Assembly (NCBI GenBank): GCA_910574635.1
Contig: CAJTCG010000006.1
Span: 124,001 to 188,000, forward strand
From: Oscillospiraceae bacterium
GTDB taxonomy: Bacteria > Bacillota > Clostridia > Oscillospirales > Oscillospiraceae
DNA: 64,000 nucleotides
Direction of reading: 5' to 3'
Shown here: piece by piece, positions 60,004 through 64,000 of the stretch
Position numbering within the stretch: the first letter of the stretch is position 1
Layout: every line of letters begins with the position of its first letter
The notes under the pieces: model-generated
Told to the model about the DNA's origin: nothing
The model's input: the letters and a program-made list of their open reading frames with translations, nothing else
Databases searched by the model: none
Position numbers and translations under genes: made by a program

Positions 60004-61578
60004 TTACAGCCATATGGAACCCAGGCGGAACACGGAGGCGCACATTTTGCGGAACCAGGACCGCTGGTTCCAGTCCTCCAGAGTATAGGGCCGGCTCTCG
60101 GCCAAAATGCCGTCCAGATCCTCCAGCAGCTCCTCCACCACCGGCATGTGGTACAGCAGCACGCCGCATTCGTAGTGGAGCTGGAAGGTCCGATAGTCCA
60201 TATTCGTGCTGCCGACCAGAGCCACCTCCCGGTCCGCCATGACGCTTTTGGCGTGGAGGAAGCCAGGGGTGTATTTATAGATCTTCACGCCGTGGCTCAA
60301 AAGCTCCCCCCAGTAAGTCTCGGCCACCATGTAGGTAAACTTGTGGTGGTCCGGGATGCCGGGGATAAAAATCCGCACATCCACCCCCGCGTCAGCGGCG
60401 ATGCACAGGGCTTTTTGCATGGACTCCTCCACGGCGTAATAGGGGGTGGTGAGGTAGAGCATCTTCTGGGCAGAGGCGATGAGCTGCAAATAGATTTCCT
60501 CAATGGGATTGTCCGGGTTGTTCAGGGGCCCGTCGGTAAAGGGCTGGCACCAGCCCCGGGCGCTTTCCACCTCGTGCCGGGGGCGGTAGTAGTCGTCCTC
60601 GTTGTGGAAGGAGCCCCCCATCATCTTCCACATCTGCATAAACTGGGTGGCGAACCCCCAGACCCCCGCGCCCTCGATGCGGACGGCGGTGTCCTTCCAG
60701 TGTCCGAAGCGGACGATGAGGTTGGCGTATTCGTCGGCGATGTTGATGCCCCCGGTATAGGCGAACTGCCCGTCGATGACGGCGATTTTCCGGTGATCCC
60801 GGTAGTTGAAGTAGATGCGGTTCACATAGCGGTGAACGGGGTTGAAGGCCTTCACCTCAATGCCCGCGTTCTGGAGAGTCTGGAGCGTCTCGTCGGAAAA
60901 GCGGGTGAGGTTGCCGAAATCATCGAAGGTGATGTGGATTTCCACGCCGGCGGCGGCCCGCTCCTTCAAAATGGCGAAGATGCGGTCCCAGAGCTGTCCC
61001 TCCGCCAGAATATAGTACTCCAGAAAAATATAGATCTCCGCCTTCTCCAAATGCTGGATCAGGTCCTCGAAAAACTCCGCGCCCTCCTTGAAATAGACGG
61101 CGTCCGTGTTCCGGTAGAGCAGGAAGCCCCGCTTTTCCAGGTACGCCGCCAGCCGTCCCCAGGCCGGGGACTGCCGCCGGAGGCGGCCGAGGTCGATTTC
61201 GCTGGACAGGCGCTGGCTCTCCCCGCAGGGGATGGGGGGCACCGTCTGAAGGCTGAGCTGCTTCACCTGATGGGCCCCGCCCCAGAGGCAGAACAAAATT
61301 ATGCCGGACACCGGCATGGCCAGCAAAAGGCACATCCACACCAGCTTGTAGGTGGGGCTGCCGGGCCGCTGGTAGACCCAGATGGCCACCGCCGCGCCGG
61401 CGATGAGCAGCAGGGCGTAGACAAGGCTGGAATACTCCGCCAGAAGGAAGGAGATCAAAATCGAGGTGGCGATTTGGGCGATCACCGTCAGCGCGCACAT
61501 GGAAATGCTGGTAAAGGCGGAAATTTTTCGTTCGACCCGCTCTTCCACCGGGGGGATATGGGGAATGTTCTTATGCAC
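60004..61578 (-). CDS. cls: Cardiolipin synthase
   Basis: A 524-residue phospholipase D-type enzyme joining two phosphatidylglycerols. Two N-terminal membrane helices lie at about 30-90, followed by the PLD domains with both HKD motifs: YRDHRKIAVIDGQFAYTGGIN and FLHAKSVMADREVALVGSTN. I chose the GTG at 61578 (GGAGG 9 bases upstream) as start; upstream in-frame codons overlap that site. It has its own promoter and heads the run to ttcA-like, SLR, GH13 and HAD. Confidence 0.93.
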   Translation of the reverse strand: MHKNIPHIPPVEERVERKISAFTSISMCALTVIAQIATSILISFLLAEYSSLVYALLLIAGAAVAIWVYQRPGSPTYKLVWMCLLLAMPVSGIILFCLWGGAHQVKQLSLQTVPPIPCGESQRLSSEIDLGRLRRQSPAWGRLAAYLEKRGFLLYRNTDAVYFKEGAEFFEDLIQHLEKAEIYIFLEYYILAEGQLWDRIFAILKERAAAGVEIHITFDDFGNLTRFSDETLQTLQNAGIEVKAFNPVHRYVNRIYFNYRDHRKIAVIDGQFAYTGGINIADEYANLIVRFGHWKDTAVRIEGAGVWGFATQFMQMWKMMGGSFHNEDDYYRPRHEVESARGWCQPFTDGPLNNPDNPIEEIYLQLIASAQKMLYLTTPYYAVEESMQKALCIAADAGVDVRIFIPGIPDHHKFTYMVAETYWGELLSHGVKIYKYTPGFLHAKSVMADREVALVGSTNMDYRTFQLHYECGVLLYHMPVVEELLEDLDGILAESRPYTLEDWNQRSWFRKMCASVFRLGSIWL

Positions 61579-61622
61579 GGCAGCTCGCCTCCTCACAGGC
61601 AGTTTCAGCGTTTGGCTTTTTT

Positions 61623-61651
61623 ATTATACAAAAAGACGCCGCCGTCTTCAA
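61623..61651 (-). promoter_or_regulatory. Promoter of the cls-led gene run
   Basis: Minus strand TTGAAG (61646-61651), 17-base spacer and TATAAT (61623-61628), 45 bases before the cls start. Confidence 0.7.
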
Positions 61652-61678
61652 CAGCAAAATATTAAAATTAGTTAAAAT

Positions 61679-61705
61679 CCGGGCCGGGCAAAACGCCCGG
61701 CCCGG
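61679..61705 (-). terminator. pncB terminator
   Basis: CCGGGCCGGGC and GCCCGGCCCGG form an 11-bp stem with a 5-base loop, followed on the minus strand by a T-rich stretch. Confidence 0.8.
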
Positions 61706-61709
61706 GTTC

Positions 61710-63158
61710 TTACTCGCTCTGGCGCAGAAGGCCCTGCTTGATGTCCCACAGCTTCTGGCTGAGATCCACGTAATACGTGTGGGGATTCTCGAAGCGCTTC
61801 ACCTCGTCCCAGAGGGTCTCCACCTGGGTCCTGCAATAGTCCTGAATCTCCGTGAGGCCGGGGCGTTCGTAGACCAGCTTCCCCCCCTGGAAAACGGGGA
61901 CCTGGAGGGGCTTTGCCGTGAAGCCGGTGTAGGTCTTCCGCTTCCAGGTGGCCCGGGGATCGAAGAGCTCCAGGCTCCGGCTCTCGTCCACGGCTTCGTC
62001 CCAGACGGTGATATAGTCCGCCTCCGCCTTGCCGGTGGCCCGGTCAAAGATGCGGTAGACTTTTTTAAAGTGGGGGTTGGTAATCTTGTCCACATTTTCG
62101 CTGACCTTGATTTTGGGGACGACGGACCCGCCCTCGTCCTCCACCGCCACCAGCTTGTACACCCCGCCGAAAACCGGCTGGCTGCTGGCGGTGATCATCC
62201 GCTCGCCCACGCCGAACATGTCGATTTGGGCCCCCTGGATCAGCAAGTCCCGGATGATGTACTCGTCCAGGGAGTTGGAGGCGGAGATCCGGCACTCTGT
62301 CCAGCCCGCATCGTCCAGCATCTTCCTGGCCTTCCGCGTCAGGTAGGCAATGTCTCCCGAGTCCAGGCGGATGCCGCACTTTTTAATCCCCAAAGGCTTC
62401 AGCACCGCGTTGAAGGCCCGGATGGCGTCGGGCACGCCGGATTTCAGCGTGTTGTAGGTATCCACCAGGAGGGTGGCGTTGTTGGGATAGAGCTTGCAGT
62501 AAGTCTCAAACGCCTCATACTGGGTGTCGAACATCTGGACCCAGGCGTGGGCCATGGTGCCCCCGGCAGGCACGCCGTAGAGCTGGTCGGAGATGGTGCA
62601 GGCCGTCCCGGCGCAGCCGCCGATGTAGGCCGCCCGGGCCCCGGTGATGGCCCCGTCGGTGCCCTGGGCCCGGCGGGAGCCGAATTCCAGCACCGTCCGC
62701 CCCTGAGCCGCCCGGACGATGCGGTTGGCCTTGGTGGCGATGAGGCTCTGGTGGTTGATGGCCAGCAGGGTAAAGGTCTCAATGAGCTGGGCCTGGATGG
62801 TGGGGGCCCGGACGGTCACCACGGGCTCCTGGGGGAAAATGGGGGTCCCCTCGGGGATGGCCCAGATGTCCCCGGTGAAACGGAAGTCCTTCAAATAGGC
62901 CAGGAACTCCTCGGAAAACAGATTCCGGTCCCGGAGGTACGCGATGTCCTCCTCGTCAAAATGCAGATCCAGAATATACTCAATGAGCTGGTCCAGGCCC
63001 GCGCAGATGGCAAAGCCCCCCTTGTCCGGCACGTCCCGGAAGAACACGTCGAAATAGGTCATCCGGTCCTGAAAGCCCGCCTGGAAATAGCCGTTGCCCA
63101 TGGTCAGCTCATAGAAGTCACAGAGCATGGTCATGTTCAGCTTTTGTTCGGTGCGCAT
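61710..63158 (-). CDS. pncB: Nicotinate phosphoribosyltransferase
   Basis: A 482-residue enzyme making nicotinate mononucleotide from nicotinate, PRPP and ATP. Family text: MTMLCDFYELTMGNGYF, FGSRRAQGTDGAI, GTMAHAWVQMFDTQYEAF, LLVDTYNTLKSG, IRLDSGDIAYLTRKARKML and MFGVGERMITASS. The ATG at 63158 is chosen over the longer open frame, with AGGGGG 8 bases upstream. It is a single gene with its own promoter and terminator. Confidence 0.95.
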   Translation of the reverse strand: MRTEQKLNMTMLCDFYELTMGNGYFQAGFQDRMTYFDVFFRDVPDKGGFAICAGLDQLIEYILDLHFDEEDIAYLRDRNLFSEEFLAYLKDFRFTGDIWAIPEGTPIFPQEPVVTVRAPTIQAQLIETFTLLAINHQSLIATKANRIVRAAQGRTVLEFGSRRAQGTDGAITGARAAYIGGCAGTACTISDQLYGVPAGGTMAHAWVQMFDTQYEAFETYCKLYPNNATLLVDTYNTLKSGVPDAIRAFNAVLKPLGIKKCGIRLDSGDIAYLTRKARKMLDDAGWTECRISASNSLDEYIIRDLLIQGAQIDMFGVGERMITASSQPVFGGVYKLVAVEDEGGSVVPKIKVSENVDKITNPHFKKVYRIFDRATGKAEADYITVWDEAVDESRSLELFDPRATWKRKTYTGFTAKPLQVPVFQGGKLVYERPGLTEIQDYCRTQVETLWDEVKRFENPHTYYVDLSQKLWDIKQGLLRQSE

Positions 63159-63192
63159 GGCAGGAGCCCCCTCTTCTGAAGTTGTTCCCTTG

Positions 63193-63221
63193 ATTATAAG
63201 CAAAGCGCCGCGGAAATGCAA
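63193..63221 (-). promoter_or_regulatory. Promoter of pncB
   Basis: Minus strand TTGCAT (63216-63221), 17-base spacer and TATAAT (63193-63198), 35 bases before the start. Confidence 0.7.
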
Positions 63222-63285
63222 TCTCTTTTTTGGGAAAAATTCACGAAAAATGCAGGGAATATCGGGTGCGTTTTTATCAACAGCG

Positions 63286-63319
63286 GCAGGGCCCGCCTAA
63301 AGGCGGGCCCTGCGTTTTT
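63286..63319. terminator. Hairpin terminator after the lipoprotein gene
   Basis: GCAGGGCCCGCCT and AGGCGGGCCCTGC form a perfect 13-bp stem with a 2-base loop. The T6 run follows on the plus side; on the minus side, where the gene is, only a distant T-run follows. Confidence 0.65.
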
Positions 63320-63679
63320 TCAGGATGCTTGGTCGTGCTCCAGCTGCCAGAAGCCCTCCGCCCGGTCCGCCCGAAGGTACACGGCCGTTTCCTCCGCAAA
63401 GCTGTCGGTGAAGCTCTCGCGGACGGTTTCGCCCTCCGCCGTCTCGAAGGAAACCGTATAGGTCAGGCCGTCCTCCTCCGGCAGGGTAAAGGAGCAGAGC
63501 TGGGTGTCGGAAATAGCCGCCTCCGACGAGAGGGTTTCGCCGCCGTATTCCACGGTGATGTTGGAGATGGCCTCCGGGGCGTAGTTTGTGAGAATCAGGT
63601 TGCCCTCCACGGCTTCCTCCCTCTGCCCGCAGGCGGCAAGAAGAAGCAGGAGGCCGAACGCCCAAAACAGCTTTCTCAT
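63320..63679 (-). CDS. Small hypothetical lipoprotein
   Basis: A 119-residue protein with lipobox LLLLLAACGQ (Cys at about 17). The mature part is a small beta-rich domain (LILTNYAPEAISNITVEYGGETLSSEA, TYTVSFETAEGETVRES). The family is not recognised. Its ATG overlaps the stop of the FtsX-type permease as ATGA, so it is translationally coupled and probably serves that ABC system. Confidence 0.75.
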   Translation of the reverse strand: MRKLFWAFGLLLLLAACGQREEAVEGNLILTNYAPEAISNITVEYGGETLSSEAAISDTQLCSFTLPEEDGLTYTVSFETAEGETVRESFTDSFAEETAVYLRADRAEGFWQLEHDQAS

Positions 63680-64000
63680 CCCTCCGCCTCCCGCAGACGC
63701 TCCACAATGGTTCGTTTTGACACGGAGCGGTAGGTCCAAAGGGGCACCAGGGCCCCCAGAGCCAGGAAGATGGGCAGGATCACCAGGATAGGCGTCACGG
63801 TAAGCCGGTAGGAGAAGAACCAGAAGACATCCGACAGGACGGTCCCCATCAGGGGGCCGATGCACACCGTCATCACCAGGGACACCGCCAGGGCCAGGAG
63901 CGTGTAATAAAGGCCTTCGTACACCAGCATGATTTTCAGCTGCTTCCCGGTCATGCCGATGGACTGGAGCACCGCCAGCTCCCGCTTCCGGGTGAGGATG
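63676..64000 (-). CDS. FtsX-like ABC permease, C-terminal fragment
   Basis: The last 107 residues of a MacB/FtsX-type permease. It enters from the window edge with ILTRKRELAVLQSIGMT, the conserved start of the terminal FtsX domain, followed by three membrane helices and a short basic tail. Such proteins drive lipoprotein or antimicrobial-peptide transport by mechanotransmission. The rest and the ATPase lie outside the window. Confidence 0.88.
   Translation of the reverse strand, partial: ILTRKRELAVLQSIGMTGKQLKIMLVYEGLYYTLLALAVSLVMTVCIGPLMGTVLSDVFWFFSYRLTVTPILVILPIFLALGALVPLWTYRSVSKRTIVERLREAEG

Overview
The window is about 64 kb of GC-rich, densely coding bacterial chromosome. Strong Shine-Dalgarno sequences (AGGAGG type), many GTG starts, NrdR, YmdB, UPF0210/UPF0237, PheB-type ACT protein, SLH-domain surface proteins, a Sel1-repeat protein, tryptophanase with an NSS symporter and a KamA-type radical SAM enzyme all fit a high-GC, amino-acid-fermenting Clostridia member, probably Oscillospiraceae (Flavonifractor/Lawsonibacter/Oscillibacter-like). 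No rRNA, tRNA, CRISPR array, phage or transposase was seen.

Region 1 (1-8980) is the most unusual. A LacI-family repressor (176-1186) lies divergently from a sugar-type operon: three tandem HAD hydrolases, a phosphoglycerate-mutase-like enzyme, a split transketolase (N and C subunits) and an iron alcohol dehydrogenase of the 4-hydroxybutyrate dehydrogenase type. LacI-type palindromes sit in both the lacI leader and the operon promoter. The mutase-like protein (3927-5495) is a circular permutation of cofactor-independent phosphoglycerate mutase: the phosphatase-domain half comes first and the usual N-terminal half (DGWG, GNSEAGH) comes last. All seven expected metal ligands/nucleophile are kept, but two substrate-site motifs are changed. 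I infer an undescribed route for a phosphorylated (or sulfonated) sugar or sugar acid.

Region 2 (9025-19176): a TGS-domain uridine-kinase-like protein; a hybrid histidine kinase translationally coupled to a sugar-binding lipoprotein with no permease; and a large SLH surface protein. Region 3 (19288-25125): a YheO/DauR-type regulator divergent from an unusually long tryptophanase-like lyase and its NSS symporter, then HxlR and radical SAM genes. Region 4 (25106-32292): a phosphodiester glycosidase, a KamA-like enzyme behind a possible attenuator, a membrane protein, and a compact cassette in which a MerR regulator faces a penicillin-V-acylase/MATE pair across a classic 19-bp-spacer MerR promoter.

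Region 5 (32294-48492) is mostly housekeeping: lysC/hom/pheB with UPF0237/UPF0210, a polar amino acid ABC importer, upp, tsaB/tsaE, an FtsW/RodA protein, an SLH protein, an MFS carrier, rplS, a SbcD-like nuclease, a YbaK-type deacylase and ymdB. Region 6 (48594-64000): nrdR, an orphan MazF with a structured upstream spacer, the NAD(P)HX repair enzyme, an XRE membrane regulator, an apparent five-gene run (cls, TtcA-like, Sel1-repeat protein, GH13 glucosidase, HAD), pncB, and at the edge a lipoprotein and the C-terminus of an FtsX-type permease.
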